DNA of 64,000 nucleotides from an uncultured Collinsella sp. (GCA_958350755.1 CATWID010000003.1:1-64000); one strand, 5' to 3'. Shown: positions 48,461 to 57,295, counted from the stretch's first letter. The notes: generated by a model not told the origin, from the sequence alone. Program-made: numbers and translations.

Positions 48461-49894
48461 ATGCTTGACTATAATTTGGAAAACCGCGGCGAAGCATCGC
48501 TCTATGAGTATGTTTACCAGCAAATTCGAGATGATATCGTTGCTGGACGCATTGCGGCGGGGGAGCATCTTCCGTCTAAGCGCGCCTTTGCGAGTCATCT
48601 GGGTATCAGTGTCATTACCATCGAGAATGCATATAGCCAGTTGCTTGCCGAGGGCTATATTTGCTCAATGCCGCGTCGTGGCTACTACGCGTGCGAGCTT
48701 CCGGATGCGCCGGTTTTGGCTTTGGCTGCGGGGGATATCGACCGAGATGCTGTCCCTGTTGGTCCCAGCGCGCATGATGCCATGGGGCAGGCAGAGCGAT
48801 TCGACGCACTTTCTCCTTCCGCTTTGGAGGCGGCGCGGCTTTGGCAAAGTGCGCTACGGGCGACGCTGACGTCCGAAGACGAACGTGAAATCTTTTCGCC
48901 CGCACCGGCGCAGGGCACCGCTCGACTGCGACGTGCGATTGCGCACCATCTGCGCGGGACAAGGGGCATGAATGTCAATCCCGACAATATCGTTATCGGT
49001 GCGGGCGCCCAGCTGCTCGATACCATGTTGGTTCAGTTGCTTGGCGCGGACAAGGTGTATGCCGTCGAGGATCCAGGCTATTTGCGCTTGACGCGCATCT
49101 ATCAGGCCATGGGTTGCGAAGTGCGGCATGTCCCGTTGGATGCTGAGGGCGTGGACTTGAGCGCGCTGCAGAAAACCGGGACCGATGTCCTTCACCTGAT
49201 GCCGTCTCATCAGTATCCGACCGGTCTTGTGACGAGCATTGCACGTCGCTATGCGTTGCTGAGCTGGGCCGCCGAGCGGCCAGGTCGGTATCTCATCGAA
49301 GACGACTTTGATTGTGAGTTTCGTCTTGCCGGCAAGCCGATTCCCGCACTCGCGTCGATCGATGCCGCCCAGTCGGTTATCTACACCAACACGTTTTCGA
49401 AGAGCCTTTCATCGGCGTTACGTTTGGCGTACATGGTGCTGCCCGATGAGCTAATGGAGAGGTTTAAACGCAACCTTGGTTTCTACGCCTCGTCGGTAAG
49501 TTCTGTTGATCAGGTTGCCTTGGCGCGTTTGCTGGAATCGGGTGATTACGAGCGACATGTGAACCGCGTGCGCGTTCGTGCTCGCGAGGCGCGTGATGGC
49601 CTGGCGGCGCTTGTACGGAAAGCGTTTCCGGCAGGGGAAGTCTCGATCGAGTACGCGGACGCCGGCCTTTACTGCGTCGTGGCCGTGGAGCGTGACGCGG
49701 GCGGAAGCTCTTTTGCACGGGCCCTCACGCGCTCGAGCATCCCTTTTATCGATATCGGTGACTGTTTTTGGTGTGCCGATGGCGCATCTGTCCCTGAAAA
49801 CTCAACTCAAATTCTTGTTCAGTATGACGATCTGAGTCCAAAAGTACTAACTACCTTGGAATTGCAGCTAATGGGGGGGCATTCTGCAACCTAA
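48461..49894 (+). CDS. pdxR: MocR-family regulator (PdxR-like), GntR-aminotransferase
   Basis: A 477-residue protein with an N-terminal GntR winged helix (LYEYVYQQIRDDIVAGRIAA, LPSKRAFASHLGISVITIEN) linked to a fold-type I aminotransferase domain that senses PLP. The latter shows LMPSHQYPTGLVTS, IEDDFDCEFR, and the PLP lysine in YTNTFSKSLSSALRLAY. Divergence from pdxST identifies it as PdxR, the usual activator of pdxST and repressor of itself. ATG 48461 is chosen; TTG 48428 is an upstream alternative. The stop TAA falls at the left boundary of a 119-bp repeat element. Confidence 0.9.
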   Translation: MLDYNLENRGEASLYEYVYQQIRDDIVAGRIAAGEHLPSKRAFASHLGISVITIENAYSQLLAEGYICSMPRRGYYACELPDAPVLALAAGDIDRDAVPVGPSAHDAMGQAERFDALSPSALEAARLWQSALRATLTSEDEREIFSPAPAQGTARLRRAIAHHLRGTRGMNVNPDNIVIGAGAQLLDTMLVQLLGADKVYAVEDPGYLRLTRIYQAMGCEVRHVPLDAEGVDLSALQKTGTDVLHLMPSHQYPTGLVTSIARRYALLSWAAERPGRYLIEDDFDCEFRLAGKPIPALASIDAAQSVIYTNTFSKSLSSALRLAYMVLPDELMERFKRNLGFYASSVSSVDQVALARLLESGDYERHVNRVRVRAREARDGLAALVRKAFPAGEVSIEYADAGLYCVVAVERDAGGSSFARALTRSSIPFIDIGDCFWCADGASVPENSTQILVQYDDLSPKVLTTLELQLMGGHSAT

Positions 49895-50011
49895 GTGAGT
49901 AGACTTTTAGCACTTTGGCGACCAGGCAGTTTTGTAACAAGCTATCTACCTGCGGTTTTGAAAAGCAGGATGACCGGCCTGCTCGGGATGTTCAAAAAAG
50001 TCTACTCACTT
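49893..50011. repeat. 119-bp MITE-like element, copy 1
   Basis: Ends AAGTGAGTAGACTTTT and AAAAGTCTACTCACTT are terminal inverted repeats of about 16 bp. The interior (GCACTTTGGCGACCAGGC near the left, CTGCTCGG near the right) matches copy 2 at 51313-51431, same length. It carries no frame. Flanked by TA on the left. Confidence 0.85.
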
Positions 50012-50045
50012 GCCGCGCAAAGCTCCTGCATGAGAAAAAAATGGG

Positions 50046-50111
50046 GTTTTCAACAGGGCTTCGTCCAGCTCTCGGCAAGCTTTTGGCCAGTTGGGGAGGG
50101 CTGTTGAAAAC
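50046..50111. repeat. Inverted repeat GTTTTCAACAG before the nuclease gene
   Basis: GTTTTCAACAG (50046-50056) and CTGTTGAAAAC (50101-50111) enclose 44 bases. Together with the 119-bp element it fills the gap before the nuclease gene. Role unknown. Confidence 0.55.
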
Positions 50112-50194
50112 TTGGCAGTCCGTTCGGCGCCATTTTTGGTGCGTTCGCGCCAATGCGTGACTGACTGGGTTGAAATTCGTGTTTTCCTGTGCCT

Positions 50195-51322
50195 ATGAAG
50201 GATTTACTTTGTGACATATCAGCTTTTAGGTACTGGCGTTTGCCTCCTCAAGTCCGCGCTTTGTGTCCGCCGCTTCCACGACCGGAAGAAGACCGGCAGC
50301 GATATGATCTCGCCCGCAACCCGACGGCTGCGGTCGCGCTCGGTTTTCCGTTGTATACATTGGTTCGGTCGAGAAACAAACGGACTTGTCCTGCCAGCAT
50401 TAGGCAGCGGCTGTTTCTTGGTGAGCTTCCCAGGGAATCCGTGCTGGAAACGGAGCATGGGGTTTTGATTACGTCTCCTCTACTGACGGCATTCATCATG
50501 TTGCGGCATCTGACGGATCTTCAGCTTCTTTTGGTATTGGCGGAGATGTGTGGCTTGTTTGCGGTGTGTGCCCTGCCGGCGGCACTTGAGGCGGAGCTTT
50601 CGCGTGCAATTGATTCGGGCGCGATTTCGACAACGTTCGGTTGGGTGCGCTGCCCGTCCGAGGACGGCACCGCCTCAAATTTATGGCGTCGAGACGCTTT
50701 GGTTTTGGGCGGAGACCTTGACCGTTTTTGTTCAGATGTTTGCGGGATGCGTTACGGCAATAGATTTATAGCGGTATCGCAACTCGTTCCATTGGGCGCC
50801 GCGTCGCCTTTTGAGGTCGAGGCGTATTTGCTACTTGCACTGCCGCGATCCCTGGGAGGCGAAGGTTTTTGCGGCATAGAGCTTAATGTTGAAGTGATGC
50901 TAAGCACAAGTGCTCGAGCGATTGTGGGAAAGTCCCGTGTATATATCGACCTACTTCTTTCTTCGCCGGACGGCAGGCGACAGGTGGCCATTGAATGTCA
51001 GGGAAAGGCCTCGCACGGACGCGCAGGGGATGGCTTGCGTGACGCTGACCGCATGACGGCCCTTCAGGCCATGGGCTACGATGTACTTCTCCTGACACAC
51101 AGACAGATATCCGATGAGGGTAGATTCCACGCGATCGTTAAGGCCGTATGCAGGATGCTCGATGCTGAATATCGTGATAAAAGCTCAGATGAGCAAAGGG
51201 CTGAGACATTACTCCGGTCTGAACTATTCGTTGACTGGACAAAATTGGGAGTAATTGACGGAAAGATGCCCGTTAGACACAAAACAGCTCGATCGTGGAC
51301 GGCTGCGGTTCTAAGTGAGTAG
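50195..51322 (+). CDS. AbiEi-like/DUF559 (Vsr-like) endonuclease-fold protein
   Basis: A 375-residue protein. The N-terminal two-thirds recall the AbiEi antitoxin C-terminal region (RLFLGELPRESVLETEHGVL, then ITSPLLTAF). The C-terminal part has the DUF559/Vsr-like PD-(D/E)XK pattern: D252 in VYIDLLLSS, E267 in VAIECQGKASH, then RDADRMTALQAMGYDVLLLT. In DUF559 the core is usually ExDG..H; here it is ECQGKASH, so catalytic competence is uncertain. No partner toxin is adjacent. No binding site precedes ATG 50195 (GTG 50189 possible). The stop codon and last residues are encoded by a 119-bp repeat. Defence or self-mobility role is possible. Confidence 0.65.
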   Translation: MKDLLCDISAFRYWRLPPQVRALCPPLPRPEEDRQRYDLARNPTAAVALGFPLYTLVRSRNKRTCPASIRQRLFLGELPRESVLETEHGVLITSPLLTAFIMLRHLTDLQLLLVLAEMCGLFAVCALPAALEAELSRAIDSGAISTTFGWVRCPSEDGTASNLWRRDALVLGGDLDRFCSDVCGMRYGNRFIAVSQLVPLGAASPFEVEAYLLLALPRSLGGEGFCGIELNVEVMLSTSARAIVGKSRVYIDLLLSSPDGRRQVAIECQGKASHGRAGDGLRDADRMTALQAMGYDVLLLTHRQISDEGRFHAIVKAVCRMLDAEYRDKSSDEQRAETLLRSELFVDWTKLGVIDGKMPVRHKTARSWTAAVLSE

Positions 51323-51431
51323 GCTTTTGGCACTTTGGCGACCAGGCCGTTTTGAAACAAGTCATTTACCTGCGACTTTATAAAGCAATACGGATGGTCT
51401 GCTCGGCAAGTTTCGAAAAGTCTACTCACTT
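51313..51431. repeat. 119-bp MITE-like element, copy 2
   Basis: Same length and terminal inverted repeats as copy 1 (AAGTGAGTAGGCTTTT ... AAAAGTCTACTCACTT), about three-quarters identical inside by eye. The flanks extend the inverted repeat to CTAAGTGAGTAG/CTACTCACTTAG, that is, TA on both sides. It supplies the stop codon of the nuclease gene. Confidence 0.85.
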
Positions 51432-51496
51432 AGTTTTTGACGAGAGACCGATGCCGAAGATAGCTCTATTTCAGGGCGTTAACGAGTCCTCGAGAC

Positions 51497-51532
51497 ACAA
51501 AAAGGCCCGAACCAATACGGTCCGGGCCTTCT
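51497..51532 (-). terminator. Intrinsic terminator of the rubrerythrin gene
   Basis: AAGGCCCGGACCG paired with GGTTCGGGCCTTTTT on the minus strand, about 35 bases after the stop. Confidence 0.85.
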
Positions 51533-51564
51533 TCGAGCTAGAGGTTATGTCTCAGGCAGTTGGC

Positions 51565-52125
51565 TTAGCCAAAGTAGCGCTTGAGCAGGCCGGCGAAAGC
51601 CTTGCCGTGGCGAGCCTCGTCGCGAGCCATCTCGTGCACGGTGTCGTGGATGGCATCGAGGCCAGCGGCCTTGGCGCGCTTGGCAAGATCGGTCTTGCCG
51701 GCGGTGGCGCCGTTCTCGGCCTCAACGCGCATTTCGAGGTTCTTCTTGGTGGAATCGGTCACGACCTCGCCCAGGAGCTCGGCGAACTTGGCGGCATGCT
51801 CGGCCTCCTCGTGGGCAGCCTTCTCCCAGTACAGGCCGATCTCGGGATAACCCTCGCGATGAGCGACGCGAGCCATGGCCAGGTACATACCGACCTCGGA
51901 GCACTCGCCCTCAAAGTTGGCGCGCAGATCGGCAACGATGTCCTCGGAGACGCCCTCCATCTTGGCGACGCCCACGACGTGCTCGGCAGCCCACTCGAGC
52001 TGGCCCTCCTCCTGCTTCAGGAAGCGAGAGCCAGGAACGCCGCACTGGGGGCACTTGAAATCCTCGGGCAGCTGGTCGCCGTCGAACTCTTCCACATAAC
52101 CGCAAACGGGGCAAACAAACTTCAT
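51565..52125 (-). CDS. Reverse rubrerythrin (rubredoxin domain first)
   Basis: A 186-residue non-haem iron peroxidase. Residues 1-40 are a rubredoxin module (MKFVCPVCGYVEEF, FKCPQCGVPGSRF; C5, C8, C25, C28). The rest is the four-helix diiron domain with NFEGECSEVGMYLAMARVAH, WEKAAHEEAEHAAKFAELLG, and HEMARDEARHGKAFAGLLKR. In classical rubrerythrin the rubredoxin is C-terminal; this order defines the reverse type, an NADH-linked H2O2 and O2 scavenger of anaerobes. AAAGGATC precedes ATG 52125. It is divergent from the alcohol dehydrogenase, with a 256-base A+T-rich gap that likely carries both promoters. Confidence 0.92.
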   Translation of the reverse strand: MKFVCPVCGYVEEFDGDQLPEDFKCPQCGVPGSRFLKQEEGQLEWAAEHVVGVAKMEGVSEDIVADLRANFEGECSEVGMYLAMARVAHREGYPEIGLYWEKAAHEEAEHAAKFAELLGEVVTDSTKKNLEMRVEAENGATAGKTDLAKRAKAAGLDAIHDTVHEMARDEARHGKAFAGLLKRYFG

Positions 52126-52381
52126 GATTCGATCCTTTCGATCGATGGCGATGGTGCGCTCGTCCGGTCCCGTAAGGGCCCTCTCCGGACGTGCGTCTTG
52201 ACGAGTTCTATTATCCATAAATGAGACCGAATGTGAAGCCTATTAGGAATGATTTTTAATAAAACAATTTAAGCATGTGTAGATGTTGATTGATTAACGA
52301 TTGCTAGACCTCGTGCGACCTCCGATGAGTAAAATCGGTCGAGCAAATGTTGACCAATCAACAAATGAAGGAGCTTCCTTT

Positions 52382-53602
52382 ATGCATCTAGCCCGCCGCG
52401 CCTGGTGCCGAACGTATCAAACGGTTTTTCGCATCGCATTGCCGGTGCTGCCCTATACCGAGCCACGCATTTTAGAGCACGCTGAGGAAGTGCCCGCAGT
52501 GCTTCAAAAGCGTTCAATACACCATGTTCTTATCGTGACAGATCCCGGCATTGCCCGTCTGGGGCTCACGGCACCGCTCGAGACAGCGCTCGCGTCCAAG
52601 GGAATTAGCGCTGCGGTCTATGCCGAAACACGTGCGAACCCCACGGTCTCAAACGTGGAGGAAGCGGCATCTCTGTATCGAGAGAGCGCCTGCCAGGCCA
52701 TTATCGGCTTTGGCGGCGGTTCGGCCATGGACTGCGCCAAGGGCGTGGGCGCGCGCATCGCGCAGCCAAAGAAGCCCATCAACAAGATGCGCGGCCTGTT
52801 GCGTATCCATCGTCGCCTGCCGCTGCTCATCGCCGTTCCCACCACGGCGGGCACGGGAAGCGAGGTCACGCTTGCAGCGGTAATTACCGACGACGAGACG
52901 CACTACAAGTATTCCATTAACGACTTTGTGCTGATCCCGCGCTTTGCGGTGCACGACCCCGAGTTTACGCGCGGCCTGCCCGCCTCCATTACGGGGCAAA
53001 CGGGCATGGACGCCCTGACGCATGCCGTCGAGGCCTTTATCGGGCGCAGCACCACGCCCTATACGCGCAAGATGGCGCGCCAGGCGGTGCAGCTCATCCA
53101 CGACAATTTGCTCGAGGCCTATGAGTGCGGTGGCAACATGTGTGCGCGCCGCAATATGCTTTCGGCGGCGTATAAAGCGGGCGTTGCCTTTACGCGCTCT
53201 TATGTTGGATACGTCCATGCCATCGCGCACAGCCTGGGCGGGCGTTACGGGATTCCCCACGGCTTGGCCAACGCCATCATCCTGCCGCACATGCTTCGCG
53301 CCTATGGCGAAGCTGCTGCTCCCAAGCTCGCCGATCTCGCCCGCATGACCGGCATTGCGCCGGCTAATGCGCTGGACAACGTGGCTGCTGAGGCCTTTAT
53401 CGATTGGGTCGACCGCATGAACGCCGCCTTGGGCATACCCAAATATGTGACGGGCATTCGCCGCTCCGACATTCCTGAGATGGCGGCGCATGCCGATGCC
53501 GAGGCCAATCCGCTGTACCCCGTTCCGCTTTTAATGGACCGTTTGGAACTCGAGCATATGTACGAAGTCGTCGCGGGTGGTATGTTTGAGGGCGAGAACT
53601 AG
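52382..53602 (+). CDS. Iron-containing alcohol dehydrogenase
   Basis: A 406-residue type III alcohol dehydrogenase. Motifs: IIGFGGGSAMDCAKG (NAD-binding GGGS), AVPTTAGTGSEVT, GMDALTHAVEA with the first metal His, and HAIAHSLGGRYGIPHGLANA with the other metal His residues. It reduces aldehydes to alcohols or the reverse with NAD(P)H in the cytoplasm. AAGGAG precedes ATG 52382. An aldehyde dehydrogenase starts eight bases downstream, so the pair probably handles one aldehyde in a two-step redox route. Confidence 0.92.
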   Translation: MHLARRAWCRTYQTVFRIALPVLPYTEPRILEHAEEVPAVLQKRSIHHVLIVTDPGIARLGLTAPLETALASKGISAAVYAETRANPTVSNVEEAASLYRESACQAIIGFGGGSAMDCAKGVGARIAQPKKPINKMRGLLRIHRRLPLLIAVPTTAGTGSEVTLAAVITDDETHYKYSINDFVLIPRFAVHDPEFTRGLPASITGQTGMDALTHAVEAFIGRSTTPYTRKMARQAVQLIHDNLLEAYECGGNMCARRNMLSAAYKAGVAFTRSYVGYVHAIAHSLGGRYGIPHGLANAIILPHMLRAYGEAAAPKLADLARMTGIAPANALDNVAAEAFIDWVDRMNAALGIPKYVTGIRRSDIPEMAAHADAEANPLYPVPLLMDRLELEHMYEVVAGGMFEGEN

Positions 53603-53610
53603 GAGGGTCC

Positions 53611-54990
53611 ATGAACACCGAGAAAATTGCGCGCATCGTCGGCGATCAGCGCGCCTACTTTAAGACGCACGCCACGTTTGATGTCGATGCTCGACGTCGT
53701 GCGCTCGTGAGTTTACGCGATGCGGTGCGGGCCCACGAGGCCGATATTGCCCATGCGCTCAAGACCGATTTGGGTAAGTCACATGACGAGGCGTATATGT
53801 GCGAGATCGGCACCTCGCTTTCCGAGATTCGACATCAGATTGCGCATGTGGCCCGATGGAGCCGTGCCCACTTGCGCCCGTGCGACCTCGCCAATGCTAT
53901 TAGTGTGTGCAAGACGCAGTCCGTGCCCTATGGCGTCACACTCATCATGGCTCCGTGGAACTACCCGTTTTTGCTGACGCTCGAGCCGCTCGCTGGCGCT
54001 CTTGCCGCGGGCAACACCGTGGTCATCAAGCCGAGTGCCTATGCTCCGGCATCGAGCGCAGTGCTCAAGCAAATCTGCGAAGAAGCGTTTGATTCGCGCC
54101 TGGTGGCAGTTGTCGAGGGCGGGCGCGCCGAGAACGAAGCGCTGCTCGATGAGTGCTGGGACAAGATCTTCTTTACCGGTAGCGTTCCGGTCGGCAAGCT
54201 CGTCATGGAGCGCGCAAGTAAAAACCTTACGCCTGTGACGCTTGAACTGGGCGGAAAGAGTCCCTGCATCGTGGATGCGACGGCAAACTTGAAGGTCGCG
54301 GCACGCCGTATCGCCTTTGGTAAATGGCTCAACGTGGGGCAGACTTGCGTGGCGCCCGACTACCTGCTGGTCGACACGCGCGTGCACGACGAGCTGCTGG
54401 GTCTCATCAAGGAAGAGGCCCGCCGTATGTTTGGCGAGCTTCCGCTCGATAACGAGGATTACGGGCATATCGTCAACGCCAAGCATTTTGCGCGCGTGCG
54501 CGGGCTGATCGATCCCGATAAGGTCGTGCTTGGAGGCACGGCGCGCGAGTCGTCGCTCAAGATTGAGCCGACGATCCTAGACGGCGTGACCCCCGATGAC
54601 GCCGTGATGCAGGAGGAGATCTTCGGTCCCATCTTGCCGGTGCTGACGTTTGAGAGCCTAGACGAGGCCGAGGCGTTCATCGCGAATCGCCCGACGCCGC
54701 TGGCCCTGTATATCTTTAGTCGGGATCGCGCGGTTCAGCAGCGCTTTGTGCGCTACGTGCCCTTTGGCGGCGGCTGCGTTAACGACACCATCATGCACCT
54801 GGCTACGAGCCATATGGGCTTTGGCGGCATGGGAGCGAGCGGTATGGGGCAGTACCATGGACGCGAGAGCTTCGATACGTTTAGCCACAAGAAGAGCATC
54901 GTGAACAAGGCAACGTGGCTGGACGTGCCATTCCGCTACGCCCCTTATGCAAGCTGGAAACACAAATTCGTGCGCTTGTTTGTGCATTAG
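53611..54990 (+). CDS. Aldehyde dehydrogenase
   Basis: A 459-residue NAD(P)-dependent aldehyde dehydrogenase of the class 3/fatty-aldehyde type (short, without the N-terminal extension of class 1). Visible are the cofactor segment MAPWNYPFLLTLEPLAGALA and KPSAYAP, the general base in VTLELGGKSPCIV, the nucleophile Cys in NVGQTCVAPDYLL, and PFGGGCVNDTIMHL. A hydrophobic/basic C-terminus (WLDVPFRYAPYASWKHKFVR) may touch the membrane as in fatty aldehyde dehydrogenases. AGGAGGG precedes ATG 53611. Operon with the alcohol dehydrogenase. Confidence 0.92.
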   Translation: MNTEKIARIVGDQRAYFKTHATFDVDARRRALVSLRDAVRAHEADIAHALKTDLGKSHDEAYMCEIGTSLSEIRHQIAHVARWSRAHLRPCDLANAISVCKTQSVPYGVTLIMAPWNYPFLLTLEPLAGALAAGNTVVIKPSAYAPASSAVLKQICEEAFDSRLVAVVEGGRAENEALLDECWDKIFFTGSVPVGKLVMERASKNLTPVTLELGGKSPCIVDATANLKVAARRIAFGKWLNVGQTCVAPDYLLVDTRVHDELLGLIKEEARRMFGELPLDNEDYGHIVNAKHFARVRGLIDPDKVVLGGTARESSLKIEPTILDGVTPDDAVMQEEIFGPILPVLTFESLDEAEAFIANRPTPLALYIFSRDRAVQQRFVRYVPFGGGCVNDTIMHLATSHMGFGGMGASGMGQYHGRESFDTFSHKKSIVNKATWLDVPFRYAPYASWKHKFVRLFVH

Positions 54991-55017
54991 AATCAGATGA
55001 CATAGGGATAAACAAAG

Positions 55018-55050
55018 TGGCCGCCCCCGCGTAAGCGAAGACGGCCATTT
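55018..55050 (+). terminator. Terminator-like hairpin after the aldehyde dehydrogenase
   Basis: TGGCCG...CGGCCA with an inner CGC-GTAA-GCG stem, followed by TTTCTC. The rest of the gap to 55254 shows nothing else convincing. Confidence 0.55.
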
Positions 55051-55254
55051 CTCACGATGAAAACGTGTATCGGAGTTGGCAAGACCCGCTGCCACGGGTG
55101 CCATCCGTGTTCCTATCTTATCTGCAAGCGTCCCGTCGCGCAAGCGTTGCGGCAAGCGATTGAAAGACACGGACGGGGTGAATTTGTGTCCGCACGAACC
55201 CGTAGACTTCTCAACTATGTGGTGGATACTCGCTAATCGGTGATGGAGGCGGTC

Positions 55255-55434
55255 ATGTTTGATGACGATGACCTGTTCGATCTGGTAGGCGATCCGTTTG
55301 AGTGGGATTTGCTGCTCGATGACGATGAGTTGGAGCAGGACCGCAAAAAGCAAAAGGATAAGAACGCCCGGGGTAAAGGTTCGAATAAAAAGGACAAGCG
55401 TCGCCGAGGTCTGTTCGGCGGGCTCTTTGGGTGA
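55255..55434 (+). CDS. Small charged protein, 59 aa
   Basis: ATG 55255 has GGAGG five bases upstream. The product is strongly polarised: an acidic/hydrophobic N-terminus (MFDDDDLFDLVGDPFEWDLL) then a basic Lys/Arg stretch (KKQKDKNARGKG) ending RRRGLFGGLFG. Such a tail may bind RNA, DNA or a membrane surface. No family recognised. It precedes the phosphoesterase gene by 66 bases and may be co-transcribed. Confidence 0.6.
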   Translation: MFDDDDLFDLVGDPFEWDLLLDDDELEQDRKKQKDKNARGKGSNKKDKRRRGLFGGLFG

Positions 55435-55500
55435 CTGTCTCATCGTCGCGTCTGTATACTAAACAGGTCTTATACGCGTTGCGAAATGAGGACAGAGACG

Positions 55501-56046
55501 ATGATGTGGTTTACCGCCGACCTGCACCTGGGCGATACGAATATCTTGCACGACATGGATCGACCGTTTGACTCGGTCGAGGAGATGAACCGCCGTGTCA
55601 TCGATGCCATCAACGAGTGCGTGGCTGTGGACGACCGCCTTTATGTCCTGGGAGACTTTACGTATCGATTGCCCCTGGCGGAAGCGGTTCGCCTGCGCGA
55701 GCGCATCGACTGCCAGAACATAACGCTCATCCGTGGTAACCATGACGGCGATTGGGAAGATCCGGACGCGCCGCACATTTGGGATGAGGTGCGCGATTAT
55801 CTGGAGATCGCTCCCGGTTACGCGAAGGGCCATCGTCTGGTGATGAGCCATTACCCCATGCTCAGCTGGAATGGCAAGGCGCGCGGCGCCATCATGCTGC
55901 ACGGGCACATTCACAGCAGGGGAGACCGCACCAACGCGCGCAATCGCGATCGCGAGCGCCCAGTCCTTCGCTACGACGTTGGCCTCGATGCCAACAACTA
56001 CAAGCCCGTTAGCCGCGATCAGATCCTGGGCTTCTTTGGACTCTAG
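55501..56046 (+). CDS. Calcineurin-like metallophosphoesterase
   Basis: A 181-residue phosphoesterase with all five metal-binding blocks: TADLHLGDTNI (D7, H9), VLGDFTY, IRGNHDGD, MSHYPML and LHGHIHSRGD. It matches small bacterial phosphoesterases often annotated as YfcE-like or phage-type; substrate unknown. The start ATG 55501 has GAGGACAGAG upstream; ATG 55486 lies within that site. The late NARNRDRERPVLRYDVGLDA segment is usual for the subfamily. Confidence 0.85.
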   Translation: MMWFTADLHLGDTNILHDMDRPFDSVEEMNRRVIDAINECVAVDDRLYVLGDFTYRLPLAEAVRLRERIDCQNITLIRGNHDGDWEDPDAPHIWDEVRDYLEIAPGYAKGHRLVMSHYPMLSWNGKARGAIMLHGHIHSRGDRTNARNRDRERPVLRYDVGLDANNYKPVSRDQILGFFGL

Positions 56047-56119
56047 CTGTAAGTGCAGGTAGAATGAACGCGCCGCGCGGATGGTCTGCACGGCGCGTTT
56101 TAGTAGGAGCGATGATTCC

Positions 56120-56956
56120 ATGAGGGCTATCCAGCGCATTAACCACAACGCTGCCATCTGCGAAGATGGCGCGGGGCGTCAGCTTATCGCGCTGGGCCGC
56201 GGTATCGGCTTTGGCGATATGCCGCATGAGGTCGACCTGGATGTCATCACGCGTACCTTTTACGGCATCGATTCAAAGTACCTGGCGTTTATCGATGAGG
56301 TCGATCCCGAGGTGCTGGAGTTTTCTGCTCAGCTGGCCGATATCGCGACCGGACAGCTTTCGTACGAATTGAGTCCTAACCTTCCCATTACATTGGCAGA
56401 CCATATTCAGTTTGCCATTAAGCGTGCCCGCGAACACATGGTGGTGTCGTTGCCGCTTGAGCGCGATCTTGAGCAGCTGCATCCCATCGAATACCGCTTG
56501 GGCGAGCTGGCTGTTCGCGGTATCCAGAAGAGCTTTCATGTGCGCATGCCCCGAAGCGAGGCCGCGGGCATTGCCATGTCGATTGTCAACGCATCGGTTA
56601 AGCCGAGCGAGCGGCGCGTGCTTGCCGAGCAGCACGAGGAGCGACTGCTCGATATGACGGTCGCGATTATTCAAGAAGAGTTGGGTGTGACGGTCGATCG
56701 CTCGTCGTTCGCCTTTGCCCGCTTTGCCACTCATGTGCGCTATCTGCTCGACCGCGTGGCAAAGAAAGAGCCGATCGATACCGAGAACTCCGGTCTTTAC
56801 GACGTGCTCGTGGAGCAGTATCCGGCGGCATCGCGTTGCGCTCACCGTGTCGACGATCTGATTCAAGAGACCTTTGGCGAGCCATTGGCCCAAGAGGAGC
56901 TCGTCTATCTGATCATGCATGTGAATCGCGTGGCTTCTGTCCACTCGGATAAATAG
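56120..56956 (+). CDS. BglG/LicT-family transcriptional antiterminator
   Basis: A 278-residue antiterminator. The N-terminal RNA-binding (CAT) domain starts MRAIQRINHNAAICEDGAGR and continues QLIALGRGIGFG. Two PTS-regulation domains follow, with the phosphorylatable His residues visible in LADHIQFAIKRA, LHPIEYRLGE, ARFATHVRYLLD and YLIMHVNRV. It binds a RAT element to stop termination when its PTS substrate is present. A plausible RAT lies at 57067-57098, between this gene and the PTS gene. AGGAG precedes ATG 56120. Confidence 0.92.
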   Translation: MRAIQRINHNAAICEDGAGRQLIALGRGIGFGDMPHEVDLDVITRTFYGIDSKYLAFIDEVDPEVLEFSAQLADIATGQLSYELSPNLPITLADHIQFAIKRAREHMVVSLPLERDLEQLHPIEYRLGELAVRGIQKSFHVRMPRSEAAGIAMSIVNASVKPSERRVLAEQHEERLLDMTVAIIQEELGVTVDRSSFAFARFATHVRYLLDRVAKKEPIDTENSGLYDVLVEQYPAASRCAHRVDDLIQETFGEPLAQEELVYLIMHVNRVASVHSDK

Positions 56957-57066
56957 GCTCTCTGGTATTTCCTTTCCGTCATGGCGACCGTTCGCGGGTC
57001 GTTTGCTACCGTTCGTCGGTAATCTGAGCCGCAACGAACGCATCTGCCGCATATACTCGCCGTGTG

Positions 57067-57180
57067 TTGGGTGTTACTCACGGCGCAGCTCCGAGAGGCA
57101 CTACCGATTCTGCCGAGGCCATAATTGGGTCTCTGTCGGTTGTGCGCGGGGCTTTTTCATGTCGATCCACCCGGGAATCA
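57067..57180 (+). promoter_or_regulatory. RAT antiterminator site and overlapping terminator before the PTS gene
   Basis: TTGGGTGTTACTCACGGCGC followed by AGCTCCGAG (57067-57095) matches the form of BglG-family RAT sites (GGxTTGTTACT...GCAGGC...). A G+C-rich stretch ending GCGCGGGGCTTTTT (about 57147-57162) downstream can form the competing terminator. A TATACT -10 box lies at 57051-57056. The 318 bases 56957-57274 hold no gene. Confidence 0.7.
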
Positions 57181-57295
57181 CATGCAAATCAATCTCTTGC
57201 CAACTGATGTCGCGCGCTGCGCAGGCGCGAGCGGAATTGTGCGTCTTGGTGCCGTGAAGTCCCACGGCCTTTAGTTGGAAGAGAAGGGATTCGAC

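Noticed and set aside
54991..55254. Possible RNA gene in the gap after the aldehyde dehydrogenase
   Set aside because: I compared it by eye with 4.5S RNA and tRNA cores on both strands and found no match, no clear promoter and only one terminator-like hairpin that belongs to the upstream gene.
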